A stretch of 34,415 bases of DNA, from contig JAUNHV010000012.1 in NCBI GenBank assembly GCA_030523725.1, forward strand, positions 1 through 34,415, given 5' to 3'. Below, piece by piece: positions 1-9,864 of the stretch; the stretch's first letter is position 1, and each line of letters opens with the position of its first letter. The translations under genes were made by a program, and so were the position numbers. Source of the stretch: Synergistaceae bacterium (GTDB taxonomy: Bacteria > Synergistota > Synergistia > Synergistales > Synergistaceae). A model generated the notes under the pieces. The model worked only from the letters and a program-made list of their open reading frames with translations, was not told the DNA's origin and made no database searches.

Positions 1-3000
1 ACGTCAGTGGTGACGCCCGCCCGAGCGGATGAACCCCTCAAGGCTGGTCTGATAAAGATAGACCAGATATTGCAGATGGGAGATCCAACAAAAAAAGGCA
101 TAGGCGGAGGGGCGAGTACCAGCACCGGAGCTGCAGCAGACATGGCCAAGACAATTTACTTTTGCAAACAGGGTGAGAAGAGTCTTCTATGGAGAGTGCT
201 ATCGACGAATGAAACTATCACGGCAGGAGCAGGAACCAGAGTTCTGTTATTGTCAGACAAGTCACTAGTAACGAGTGCGTTTGATAGCAATGGCAAAAAT
301 GCATGGTCTGGTTCCGAAGTTCGCGAACTTTTACTTTACGTAGAAGCAGCATTTGATGAAAGAGAACAGGCACAAATAGCGGAAACGCAATTAACAGATG
401 TTGAGACAGGTGGTACATCAGATCATCTGTTTCTATTGAGCAATGAAGAAGTGGCTGGAAAAACTGACAAATCCAAAAGCTATGGTTTCACAGATGGCCT
501 TAGTAGAATAGCAACCGGTGCTGGTGCGTATGGCGCTTGGTGGCTGCGCTCGCCTGGATCTGAAGACTCCTATGCGTTCGGTGTCGACTCTGCCGGCACA
601 GTCGGTGAGACCAAAGTGTTCAACAAAGGTCTTGCCGTTCGCCCGGCTTTCAATCTGAATCCAGAATCGGTTTTGTTTTTATCCGCCGCCGTAGGCGGCA
701 AGGGAGCAGAGGCTTGCGTTGGAAAGTTTGGAATCGATAATACCTATGATGGAAAAGATGGTTGGAAGGTAACCTTACGTGACCCAAATATCAATAAGCC
801 AACAGTGATAGAGGCAAAAGTTGTTGGAGCAAAATGGGATGTTAACGACCTTGCTGCAGAAGCAACAAAAGAAGGTGGATCAAAAGTTATAAATATTTCA
901 AAACAAACCCCCACAGGTGATGTAGGACTAAAAATTTCCTACAGTGGTGCCACTCCGGATGAAGACACTAAAGGTGGCAGAAAGAATATGTATGTATCTG
1001 CATTGCTCAAAGACGGTGATACCTTTGTAAATTATGCTAAGGTGAATGCAATCACATCAGCAACAGAAACATCAGGCAATAAATTGGTTGATATAACTAA
1101 CGTAATGCCTAAGAGCGGAAGCAAGGATTATACCCTATATATTTATGGTGAACAGGAAAACGGAGATAAAAACACTGACTATGCCTCTTCTTTTAGTGTG
1201 CATACTGTTACAATACCTGCAAAAGTACCAGCTGAAGTTATTACTGTTTTAAGCCATGCTAAATATGGGGCATCAGGCCTTACAGCAAATCTTTCAAACA
1301 ACTGTGAGTTAGGCTTTGAAGGTGGCAAATATGACACAAAAATAATAGTTGGAGAAGGTGAGAAGGGTAAAATTACGGCAGATAAGAATGGTACAACCCT
1401 TACTGGTGATGTCACACTCGGTAACAAAGCAGTTCTCACAATGGGAGGCAAATTTACACTTGAAAATAATCTCTTCAAGCTTCAAAGTGACCTAGCTCAA
1501 GACAAAGCTGGTAAGATTGAAGCAGAAGATCTAACAATTTCAGGTAACTTAAAGATTCAGTTTATGAATGACCCCATTTTTGCTACGGGGACTGAAAGTG
1601 TTATGGGCAAAAAGATCCCTATACTTACCGTTACTAATGGCATTGACGCATCAGAAATGAATAAAATAATCGGTCTTCCCACACGTGTAACGAAGGGAAT
1701 TTTTACGCCTACATTGGCATTAGGTGGAGACCAGACTATCTACCTAACCGGTTTTACTTTCGGAATAGACCGTAGATATCAGTTGGTTAAGGGATCTGCT
1801 TGGCAATCGGGTTCGCCCATCCCCTATGGCAGCGTTGTGGAAAAGGATACGGACGGAAAGCTTTACACGTATAAGGTGAAGACTGGAGTTGGTCCTTGGG
1901 GGCGCGTAGGGCGTGGCTTAGATGATGTTACAGATGAAAATAAGAAGACAGAGTACTACAAATGGGGCGAGACTACACTGGAAGTTACAGATGCAGAGAC
2001 TGCAGATATTACCGTTACTTATAATAAAACAAATTTAGCCCCTGGTACAAAACATAAAACTAGCTTTGACGGTTCTTACACTGCTTATGTCGGTTTATAT
2101 GATGCTACAGAAAATGGTGGTGGTGCTGTTTATAATGAAACGGAATACAAGGAAGAAGTCAAAGCAGATTTTATACGTAACTTCGTAATAAAGGGACTAA
2201 ACGTTGCATACGGTGGTGCGATTTATAATGACGACAAGTTAAATGCAGTAACCGGAGATTTTATAGGCAATTATGCATCTTCAACGGGGACAAGTGCGTA
2301 TGGAGGTGCAATTTGTAACTGGTTTAATAAAGGGACTATAGAAGCAATAACCGGAGATTTCATAGGTAACTATGCACGAGGAACTTCTTTTCTTGGACCT
2401 CTTATAGATACATGTGCTTCCGGTGGTGCGATTCATAACAATGGCGGTTCGACGATAAATAACATAATAGGAGATTTTATAGGGAACTATGCCTTGTCGA
2501 TGGCGGAAGGAGTAGCGGCATGTGGAGGCGCAATAGGCAACAGAGGAACAATAAATAGTCTCACAGGGAACTTTATAGGCAACTATGTATCGGCAGAGGA
2601 TGTAAGTGTAACCACACGAGGTGGTGCAATCTATAACGAGGGTAATATAACAATCTCAGCAAAGAATGTGGATATTAAGTTTAGCGGTAATACTGCAAGT
2701 GAAGGCGGTGCAATATATAACAACACTGATGGAACGTTAAAATTATATGCTGCCAGTGGCAAGTCCATCACCTTTGTGGGTAGAGCAGATAATCAAACGG
2801 TAGATTCTGTTCATAATATTAGCAATCTTTACATAAACAATACGGATAGAGAGGATGGAAGCTACACAGGTACAATCAACCTTGCCACGGTAACTGGCGC
2901 TAATGGAAAAATATATATTAATGGTGGAACGGTTAACCTGCATGGTGCAGTTACGCAGCAAGAAATTGAAAACAATGCTTTCTTGAACCTTGAGAAAGGT

Positions 3001-6000
3001 TCAACTTTAGCAAGCAACATAACAATGAAAGAAGGAAGCAAAGGGGTAACAAACTTCAATACAGATTTTACAGTTGGAGAAAATCAAAAAATTACCCAAG
3101 ACACGATAAACATAGGAGATGCCGGAAAGTCAGCAACCGTAACAACCAACATAGATAACCTCAACGCTAGTAGCATAAAAGTGGGGAGTGCGGGTGTGCT
3201 AAATCTTACAAGTGGCATGATTGGCAAAGCAATAGCCAACAGTGGTACAGTAGCAGCAAAAAGCGGAGCAGTAGTTAATAGCACAATTACAAACACACCT
3301 GCAACTGGCAAGGTAAAGCTCGAGAAAGATTCGTCATTTGGAGCAAGTGGTAAGGTTACAGGTGGAGAACTTGTATTCGAAGAGGGAACTGAATTTAAAC
3401 CGGCCAACATAGAGAATATAAAAAATCTAACTTCAAATGGTGCAAAATTAAACTTTGCAGCAAAAATAGTAGATGAAGATGGAGGCAAGGCAATTTTTGA
3501 AAATGGCCGCATGCTAAATGTGGTTGGTAAAGCAACAGGACAGCTCAATCTACATGATATCAACCTTACGGGAGTAGATCCAGCTGCTTGGCTGCCATAT
3601 GAAGAGAATAAAAAGCAAATGCAGTATCTAAGCGCCAGTGTGATTTCTGCTACTGGCACAGATATGACAATAGCAAATTCATTAACAGCTGTGCTTGGTA
3701 ACACTGGTACATCCTTTACCTTCAAACAAGCAGTAGATGGAACAGGAAAGAAAATTATTGGTTGGATGGATGTAATAGCAGGTAATTCATACACCTTGTC
3801 GGAGGTAATTGCAGGCGATACGTGGGAAAAAGATGGTAAAGATTATGATGGCAAAACTCATAAAGCAGGAGAGCTCATTAACGCTACAGATTCTGCCTAT
3901 GCACGTGGTGTAAATGTCTACACGTTGCAAGATAGTGGTAACAATACCTACATTGCGTCTCGTGGCTTAGGTCAACTGAAATGTGCAGAGGATACAGCTT
4001 CTGCATCTCGTACCATGATAATAAAAAGCGGTGCTAATGGTAAAGGCACAGTTAAGCAGATGAAATTCTATGGGACAGGTGCTACCCCAACTCGCAGTGA
4101 TGATAGAGGAGGTTTGATTATTGGCGATACGTCAAAACCAACTCAGACACAGGAAGTTGAGGTTCAGAATGTAGCAGAGATAGCCAAATGGAAGGATCAT
4201 AAAGCCTTCACAGTTAATTCCAATGGCGAGCTAAGCTTTAGCGGAGAAGATGTTAATCTCACACTCTTGGACGGAATAGTTAATAACGATGGTGGAACGG
4301 TTACATTTAATCAGAATACAATTTTGAAATTTGCAGATGACGATGTAAGCAAAGCTGGTAAACTTTCAGGAGCAGGAAGTTATATTAACAAGAGAACAAT
4401 GACAATTGCTGATATGGCAAAACTTGACGTAAGTGAGCTTACAAACAAAGGTATAGTGAACCTTGAAGATAATGGCACACTTGGTGTAAAGATAGCTGGA
4501 GGCACCTTTAACATAAAAGAAAATGTAACGTCACAGGCAGACAAAATTGCGGGTGACACCAACACAATAGCAGCATCCAAGACCCTTACCATAACAAGCG
4601 GTACACTTGCCAGAGCTGTAAGTGGTGACGGAACAGTAAAGTTCACTGGTGGAGATATTGCAGCGGATGTTACAAGCAAAGTGCTTGAAATTGCAGGACA
4701 CGTTACGGCAAAGGCAGACAATATTAAGGGAACAACTAATAAGATAACAAGTGGAACATTAAAGCTTACTAGTGGAATCGTACTAAATGGACAGGTAACA
4801 GGTAATGGAACACTTGAATTTGCAACGGATATTAGGACAAACGTAGCCAATGTTGCAGCCGATACAAACATGGTAGACAGCGGAGTAACCCTTACACTTA
4901 CAGGAACAGACACAGCAACCGGCACGCTTAATAAAGTAATAAGCGGAGAGGGAAACCTTGTAGTAGATGGAACAGTAAGCTCAGGTGTTGCAAACTTTGC
5001 GAATTCTGGTGCACTTTCTGTTAGGAGTGGAACACTTGAGTTGACGAGCGGCACACTTACCAAAGCGATAGACAATGCTGGCACAGTGAAACTTGCAGGA
5101 GCAAATCTTGGAGGAGCTTATGTAACAAAAGGCACGCTTGAATTTGCGCAAAGCATTTCTACAAACGCTTCATATGTTGCAGCAGCAACAAACAGGGTAG
5201 ACAGTGGGGTAACACTTACACTCACAGGAACAGACACAGCAACCGGCACGCTTAGTAAGGTAATAAATGGAGATGGAAACCTTGTAGTAGATGGAACGGT
5301 AAGCTCAGATGTTGCAAACCTTGCGAATTCTGGTGCACTTTCTGTTAGGAGTGGAACACTTGAGCTAACAAGCGGCACACTCACCAGAGCGATAGACAAT
5401 GCTGGCACAGTGAAGCTTGCAGGAGCGAATCTTGATGGAACCTACGTAACAAAAGGTATGCTTGAATTTGCGTCAAATCTTGTGACAAATGCTTCATACG
5501 TTGCAGCTGTGACCAACTTGGTTGACAGCGGAGTAACGCTCACGCTTAATGAAGGCACACTTGCCAAAGCTGTAATGGGCGACGGGACAGTGAAATTCAC
5601 AGGAGGAGAGCTTGCAGCAGATGTTACAAGCTCACAGCTTGTGTTTGCAGGCGACGTAACGGCAAATGCGGATAAAATTCAAGGAATAATAAGCAACAAG
5701 GTTACAAGCGGAACTCTTGAACTTATTTCCGGTACACTAACTACAGCCTTAGCAAACAGTAGTAAGGTGACGATGCAAAACGGAGTAAAGCTAAATAGCA
5801 CAGTTACAAATGAAACAGCGACAGCAAGTACAAAACTTGCGAGTGGTGCGTCATTTGGGGTAAACGGTAAGGTTACAGGTGGCGAGCTTGTATTCGAAGA
5901 GGGAACTGAATTTAAACCGGCCAACATAGAGAATATAAAAAATCTAACTTCAAATGGTGCAAAATTAAACTTTGCAGCAAAAATAGTAGATGAAGATGGA

Positions 6001-8613
6001 GGCAAGGCAATTTTTGAAAATGGCCGCATGCTAAATGTGGTTGGTAAAGCAACAGGACAGCTCAATCTACATGATATCAACCTTACGGGAGTAGATCCAG
6101 CTGCTTGGCTGCCATATGAAGAGAATAAAAAGCAAATGCAGTATCTAAGCGCCAGTGTGATTTCTGCTACTGGCACAGATATGACAATAGCAAATTCATT
6201 AACAGCTGTGCTTGGTAACACTGGTACATCCTTTACCTTCAAACAAGCAGTAGATGGAACAGGAAAGAAAATTATTGGTTGGATGGATGTAATAGCAGGT
6301 AATTCATACACCTTGTCGGAGGTAATTGCAGGCGATACGTGGGAAAAAGATGGTAAAGATTATGATGGCAAAACTCATAAAGCAGGAGAGCTCATTAACG
6401 CTACAGATTCTGCCTATGCACGTGGTGTAAATGTCTACACGTTGCAAGATAGTGGTAACAATACCTACATTGCGTCTCGTGGCTTAGGTCAACTGAAATG
6501 TGCGGAGGATACAGCATCTGCATCTCGTTCCATGATAATAAAAAGTGGTACAAACGATGATGGTACAATCAAGCAAATGAAATTCTATGGGACAGGTGCA
6601 GCTGTTACTAGCAATGAAGACAGAGGAGGGCTGATTATTGGTGATACTTCTAAACCGCAACAAACACAAAATGTTGAGGTTCAGAATATTGCAGAGATAG
6701 CCAAATGGAAGGATCATAAGGCCTTCACAGTTAATTCCAATGGAGAGCTAAGTTTTAACGGAGAAGATGTTAAGCTCACACTCTTGGACGGAATAGTTAA
6801 TAACGATGGTGGAACGGTTACATTTAATCAGAATACAATTTTGAAATTTGCAGATGAAGATACAAAGAAAGCAGGGATATTGTCAGGCAAAGGCAGCTAC
6901 ATAAACAATGCAATAATGACAGTTACAGATGCAGCCAAACTTGCAATGACGGGGCAAAAGGGACTTGAAAATATAGGTACGTTGATTTTGACGGGAGGAA
7001 CACTTGCAAAGGGCGTAACGGTAACGGGAACAGGTTTAACGCTCATAGACGGAATAGTAAAATCCGATACCAAGATAGCCAACATGATAACGATAAATCC
7101 CGATAAATCACTTGAGATTTCAGCAGATAACGTTGGGGGAAAAGTAACAAACAACGAAGGAACACTTATCTTGAATGGTGGCACCTTATCCCAGCAGGTG
7201 AATACTGCACTAGAGGGACAGATTGGTACGATAGATCTCCAGGCAGCAACAGAAATTGCAGCTAAAGTAAAAAATCAGAACATAAAAGCTACGAAAGGCT
7301 ATTCTAAAGTTTCAGTTGAAAGCTATATAGCTAACAATGATTTAACCTTTAACGGTGGTGGTTTTGACTTTAGAGATGACAAGGTGTCAAATTACGTGGT
7401 CAAAAATATTAACCTTACTGATAATGGTAATTTGAAGCTTGATGTAGACCTTGCAAATAAATTGATGGATACCCTTAATGTTGCCGATGGAGGAGGCGTT
7501 ACCGGGACAGGAAAACTTCATGTCACTGCCCTTACACTTTTATCAGACGCAAAACAGAACAAAACAAATATTGCCTTCACAGAGACAGACGCCTTGAAGG
7601 GACATGTTGTGTCAGACGTTACACATGTAGCATCAGACATGTGGAAATACCTCGTTGCCTATGATGAAGAGACTGGTGAATTTGCCTTCACAAAGAACGG
7701 CAGAAATGAGCCAGACAAGCCAGAGGTTAGCGAAACGGTCATGTCAGTTTCAGACACGGCGAATGCAATAAACCTTGCATGGTTGGAGACAACTAATACG
7801 CTACAAAAACGCCTTGGTGACCTCCGTGGAGGAGAAGCGAGCAACACAGGTTGGGCACGTTTCCAGAGAAGCAACGATGATCACAAGGGAGCAAGAAAAC
7901 TCAACGTTTCTGGTAACCTCTATCAGCTTGGTTATGACGTTGCCTTAAAGAATATTACGGCTGCTCGTGGTTACTTTGGTCTCTCCCTTGAGCATTTTGA
8001 CGGAAGCCAGTCATATAAGATTGGTGGTGGCGATGTAAAATCCACATCACTTAGCGCATACTACACAAAGATTTATGACAGTGGTCACTACTTTGACTTC
8101 ATCTTCCGTTATGGTAGATATGAAAGCGACACAACAAGCTACGACGCAGGACTTTCCACAAAACTCGACTACGGTATGAACGGAGTAACCTTATCCGGTG
8201 AATATGGATATAGAGCAAATATTGGTAAGAATGGATTCTACTTCGAGCCACAGGCAGAAGTTATCTATGGTTATTTAGCTGGAGCAAAGAAGACAAGTAG
8301 CAGAGGCATCTTGGCAGACATAGATAGCACAAACCACTTTGTGACAAGACTTGGTGTTGCCTTGGGTAAGAAGGTTAAAAACTTTAATTACTACTTAAGA
8401 GGCAGCTACTATCATGACTTTGCTGGTTCAACAAACATCTTGTATGGAGATGCATCATACAAACAAGACAGTGCGAGAAACTGGTGGGAACTTTCCCTCG
8501 GTGGAGGCTGGAACATGACAGACGCAAGTTACTTCTATGCAGAACTCACCAAACACTTCAAGGATGTAAGTAACTCGATAAACTTTAATTTAGGTTTCCG
8601 CTTCACACTGTAA
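1..8613 (+). CDS. Giant autotransporter adhesin with DUF6273-like head and Pmp-like repeats (5' partial)
   Basis: The reading frame is open from base 1, so the start and most of the signal peptide lie upstream. The first visible residues (TSVVTPARADEP) look like the end of a signal peptide with cleavage after ARA. About 2,870 residues are visible. Residues around 48-220 resemble DUF6273 (WWLRSPGS, then VRPAFNLN). Bases about 2100-2720 encode seven GGA(I/V) units alternating with GDFIGNY, like chlamydial Pmp beta-helix repeats. A long repetitive passenger follows, with a duplicated 331-residue module and 108-residue tandem units. The last ~280 residues (from LQKRLGDLR near 7800) form an autotransporter barrel ending GFRFTL. 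The predicted role is a surface passenger exported by its own barrel; the ligand is unknown. The barrel and 3' hairpin closely match the second autotransporter at 28460-31645. Confidence 0.9.
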   Translation, partial: TSVVTPARADEPLKAGLIKIDQILQMGDPTKKGIGGGASTSTGAAADMAKTIYFCKQGEKSLLWRVLSTNETITAGAGTRVLLLSDKSLVTSAFDSNGKNAWSGSEVRELLLYVEAAFDEREQAQIAETQLTDVETGGTSDHLFLLSNEEVAGKTDKSKSYGFTDGLSRIATGAGAYGAWWLRSPGSEDSYAFGVDSAGTVGETKVFNKGLAVRPAFNLNPESVLFLSAAVGGKGAEACVGKFGIDNTYDGKDGWKVTLRDPNINKPTVIEAKVVGAKWDVNDLAAEATKEGGSKVINISKQTPTGDVGLKISYSGATPDEDTKGGRKNMYVSALLKDGDTFVNYAKVNAITSATETSGNKLVDITNVMPKSGSKDYTLYIYGEQENGDKNTDYASSFSVHTVTIPAKVPAEVITVLSHAKYGASGLTANLSNNCELGFEGGKYDTKIIVGEGEKGKITADKNGTTLTGDVTLGNKAVLTMGGKFTLENNLFKLQSDLAQDKAGKIEAEDLTISGNLKIQFMNDPIFATGTESVMGKKIPILTVTNGIDASEMNKIIGLPTRVTKGIFTPTLALGGDQTIYLTGFTFGIDRRYQLVKGSAWQSGSPIPYGSVVEKDTDGKLYTYKVKTGVGPWGRVGRGLDDVTDENKKTEYYKWGETTLEVTDAETADITVTYNKTNLAPGTKHKTSFDGSYTAYVGLYDATENGGGAVYNETEYKEEVKADFIRNFVIKGLNVAYGGAIYNDDKLNAVTGDFIGNYASSTGTSAYGGAICNWFNKGTIEAITGDFIGNYARGTSFLGPLIDTCASGGAIHNNGGSTINNIIGDFIGNYALSMAEGVAACGGAIGNRGTINSLTGNFIGNYVSAEDVSVTTRGGAIYNEGNITISAKNVDIKFSGNTASEGGAIYNNTDGTLKLYAASGKSITFVGRADNQTVDSVHNISNLYINNTDREDGSYTGTINLATVTGANGKIYINGGTVNLHGAVTQQEIENNAFLNLEKGSTLASNITMKEGSKGVTNFNTDFTVGENQKITQDTINIGDAGKSATVTTNIDNLNASSIKVGSAGVLNLTSGMIGKAIANSGTVAAKSGAVVNSTITNTPATGKVKLEKDSSFGASGKVTGGELVFEEGTEFKPANIENIKNLTSNGAKLNFAAKIVDEDGGKAIFENGRMLNVVGKATGQLNLHDINLTGVDPAAWLPYEENKKQMQYLSASVISATGTDMTIANSLTAVLGNTGTSFTFKQAVDGTGKKIIGWMDVIAGNSYTLSEVIAGDTWEKDGKDYDGKTHKAGELINATDSAYARGVNVYTLQDSGNNTYIASRGLGQLKCAEDTASASRTMIIKSGANGKGTVKQMKFYGTGATPTRSDDRGGLIIGDTSKPTQTQEVEVQNVAEIAKWKDHKAFTVNSNGELSFSGEDVNLTLLDGIVNNDGGTVTFNQNTILKFADDDVSKAGKLSGAGSYINKRTMTIADMAKLDVSELTNKGIVNLEDNGTLGVKIAGGTFNIKENVTSQADKIAGDTNTIAASKTLTITSGTLARAVSGDGTVKFTGGDIAADVTSKVLEIAGHVTAKADNIKGTTNKITSGTLKLTSGIVLNGQVTGNGTLEFATDIRTNVANVAADTNMVDSGVTLTLTGTDTATGTLNKVISGEGNLVVDGTVSSGVANFANSGALSVRSGTLELTSGTLTKAIDNAGTVKLAGANLGGAYVTKGTLEFAQSISTNASYVAAATNRVDSGVTLTLTGTDTATGTLSKVINGDGNLVVDGTVSSDVANLANSGALSVRSGTLELTSGTLTRAIDNAGTVKLAGANLDGTYVTKGMLEFASNLVTNASYVAAVTNLVDSGVTLTLNEGTLAKAVMGDGTVKFTGGELAADVTSSQLVFAGDVTANADKIQGIISNKVTSGTLELISGTLTTALANSSKVTMQNGVKLNSTVTNETATASTKLASGASFGVNGKVTGGELVFEEGTEFKPANIENIKNLTSNGAKLNFAAKIVDEDGGKAIFENGRMLNVVGKATGQLNLHDINLTGVDPAAWLPYEENKKQMQYLSASVISATGTDMTIANSLTAVLGNTGTSFTFKQAVDGTGKKIIGWMDVIAGNSYTLSEVIAGDTWEKDGKDYDGKTHKAGELINATDSAYARGVNVYTLQDSGNNTYIASRGLGQLKCAEDTASASRSMIIKSGTNDDGTIKQMKFYGTGAAVTSNEDRGGLIIGDTSKPQQTQNVEVQNIAEIAKWKDHKAFTVNSNGELSFNGEDVKLTLLDGIVNNDGGTVTFNQNTILKFADEDTKKAGILSGKGSYINNAIMTVTDAAKLAMTGQKGLENIGTLILTGGTLAKGVTVTGTGLTLIDGIVKSDTKIANMITINPDKSLEISADNVGGKVTNNEGTLILNGGTLSQQVNTALEGQIGTIDLQAATEIAAKVKNQNIKATKGYSKVSVESYIANNDLTFNGGGFDFRDDKVSNYVVKNINLTDNGNLKLDVDLANKLMDTLNVADGGGVTGTGKLHVTALTLLSDAKQNKTNIAFTETDALKGHVVSDVTHVASDMWKYLVAYDEETGEFAFTKNGRNEPDKPEVSETVMSVSDTANAINLAWLETTNTLQKRLGDLRGGEASNTGWARFQRSNDDHKGARKLNVSGNLYQLGYDVALKNITAARGYFGLSLEHFDGSQSYKIGGGDVKSTSLSAYYTKIYDSGHYFDFIFRYGRYESDTTSYDAGLSTKLDYGMNGVTLSGEYGYRANIGKNGFYFEPQAEVIYGYLAGAKKTSSRGILADIDSTNHFVTRLGVALGKKVKNFNYYLRGSYYHDFAGSTNILYGDASYKQDSARNWWELSLGGGWNMTDASYFYAELTKHFKDVSNSINFNLGFRFTL
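3351..4343 (+). repeat. Large intragenic direct repeat, copy A
   Basis: This block recurs 2,517 bases downstream, exactly 839 codons, so the reading frame is kept. From about 3370 to 3990 I found no base difference from copy B. The last ~350 bases are clearly diverged but still alignable. It encodes the passenger module starting GGELVFEEGTEFK. Confidence 0.92.
4873..5520 (+). repeat. Two tandem 324-bp (108-residue) passenger repeats
   Basis: Units at 4873-5196 and 5197-5520 both begin with VDSGVTLTLTGTDTATGTL and carry SGALSVRSGTLELTSGTLT. A third, diverged unit starts at 5521 with VDSGVTLTL. The units differ at scattered bases, so they are older than the 625-bp identical block. Unit number is expected to vary by recombination. 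Confidence 0.88.
5868..6860 (+). repeat. Large intragenic direct repeat, copy B
   Basis: Second copy of the block at 3351-4343. The first ~625 bases are identical by eye, even at third codon positions. The flanks and the 3' third differ. This pattern suggests a recent duplication or gene conversion limited to the middle of the module. Confidence 0.92.
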
Positions 8614-8615
8614 AT

Positions 8616-8742
8616 AAAACGAGGATTATATACCTCATCTGCTTTGCGGTTGGGCGTAAAAGGATGCTCGATGGACGGTAAGTCCACCTGCGCTCCTTTT
8701 GCATCCAACCGCTTTGCATTTGAGGCATCTAATCCTCGTTTT
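8616..8742 (+). terminator. Long 127-bp imperfect hairpin after autotransporter 1
   Basis: Two 61-nt arms (8616-8676 and 8682-8742) flank a 5-nt loop (GGTAA). About 45 positions pair by Watson-Crick rules and 3 by G-U. The outer 13 bp are perfect (AAAACGAGGATTA against TAATCCTCGTTTT), and the 3' arm runs out in T residues. It starts 2 nt after the stop codon. A near-identical copy sits at the same offset behind the second autotransporter. It is likely a terminator or 3'-end stabiliser. Confidence 0.75.
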
Positions 8743-8812
8743 TGGTTGAGCATTGAAGGAATATTGAATGTGCAAAATGCTTGGCGGGAGCCAAGCGCTT
8801 ATAGCAAAGAGC

Positions 8813-8841
8813 TTGAAAAAAAATTCATCTTGCATTAAAAT
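8813..8841 (+). promoter_or_regulatory. Promoter for metA
   Basis: TTGAAA (8813-8818), a 17-bp spacer, then TAAAAT (8836-8841). This gives a leader of about 20 nt before the ATG at 8871. A perfect 7-bp hairpin (GCTTGGC, loop GGGA, GCCAAGC; 8779-8796) lies just upstream and could be an operator or the end of an upstream transcript. Confidence 0.6.
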
Positions 8842-8870
8842 AACTCCAGTATTTTTTAAGGAGAAACACT

Positions 8871-9812
8871 ATGCCAATAAAGATACCAAACTTGCTTCCC
8901 GCAAGGAAAACTCTAGAAAACGAGAATATATTTGTAATGACGGAAACCCGTGCTATGCATCAGGATATCCGTCCATTAAAACTTCTTATATTAAATCTAA
9001 TGCCCACAAAAATCGTCACAGAAACTCAGCTCCTACGCAAATTGTCAAACACACCACTGCAAATAGAGGTAGAATTCCTAAAAACTATTAGCCACACAGC
9101 AAGCCACATAGATCCTTACCACATGGACTCATTCTATGTTGGGCTAGACGAAATAAAGGACAAATTTTATGATGGCTTTATCATAACTGGTGCGCCTTTG
9201 GAACTTGTTGACTATACTAAAATTGATTACTGGAACGAGCTCTGTGAAATCATGGATTGGTCAACGCAAAATGCACACTGTACATTGCATCTCTGCTGGG
9301 GTGCTTTTGCAGGGCTATATTATCATTTTGGGATAGGTAAACACGTTTTGAAGGAAAAAATCAGTGGTGTTTACCCGCATATTGCCTTGAAACCACAGAG
9401 TCCAATTTTTCGTGGGTTTGATGATATTTTTTTTATTCCTCAATCTCGTTTTCTAACTCTTTACGAGGATGATATCAAGAAAGTTGCTAACCTTGAGATT
9501 TTGGCAGTTTCTGATAAAACTGGACCTTGCATAGTAAAGACAGAAGACAGTCGCCAGTTTTTTGTAACAGGACACTTTGAATATGACACAAACACCTTGA
9601 AACAAGAATACGAAAGAGATTTAGAAAAAGGCTTAAATCCAAAAATTCCTGAGCATTATTTTCCTGACGACAATCCAAATTTTGCCCCCCAAAATACGTG
9701 GCGTAGCGCAGGACAACTTTTCTATACAAACTGGCTAAATTATTATGTGTATCAAACGACCCCTTACGAATTGACAAGGGAAAATATAAAAACTTCAAAG
9801 AAATTTGCATAA
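8871..9812 (+). CDS. metA: Homoserine O-acetyltransferase (MetA family)
   Basis: The protein has 313 residues, close to the family norm. MetA enzymes acylate homoserine as the first step of methionine synthesis in the cytoplasm. The catalytic set is in its standard positions: Cys142 in LHLCWGA, and His235 and Glu237 in GHFEYD. Residue 111, in TGAPLE, is Glu. In this family Glu111 is associated with acetyl-CoA use and Gly111 with succinyl-CoA use, so an acetyltransferase is predicted despite the usual succinyltransferase label. The ATG at 8871 is preceded by AGGAG at a normal distance. The gene has its own promoter at 8813-8841, and the 52-bp gap to the next gene would allow read-through. Confidence 0.95.
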   Translation: MPIKIPNLLPARKTLENENIFVMTETRAMHQDIRPLKLLILNLMPTKIVTETQLLRKLSNTPLQIEVEFLKTISHTASHIDPYHMDSFYVGLDEIKDKFYDGFIITGAPLELVDYTKIDYWNELCEIMDWSTQNAHCTLHLCWGAFAGLYYHFGIGKHVLKEKISGVYPHIALKPQSPIFRGFDDIFFIPQSRFLTLYEDDIKKVANLEILAVSDKTGPCIVKTEDSRQFFVTGHFEYDTNTLKQEYERDLEKGLNPKIPEHYFPDDNPNFAPQNTWRSAGQLFYTNWLNYYVYQTTPYELTRENIKTSKKFA

Positions 9813-9864
9813 AATAATATCAGGCAAATTGTAATAACATTACTAGTGTGAGAGGCTAAAGTAA

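Noticed and set aside
3084-6311. Long minus-strand frames (3084-3794, 4380-5084, 5679-6311) inside the autotransporter gene
   Set aside because: They are mirror images of repetitive, Thr/Gly/Ala-rich coding sequence, and two of them are the same repeat read backwards. They lack ribosome sites and recognisable domains.
8644-8838. Small frames on both strands over the hairpin after the first autotransporter
   Set aside because: They are created by the long palindrome and match no protein pattern.
8743-8870. SAM or homoserine-type riboswitch upstream of metA
   Set aside because: The predicted promoter leaves a ~20-nt leader, too short. The upstream hairpin is a simple 7-bp stem without riboswitch features.
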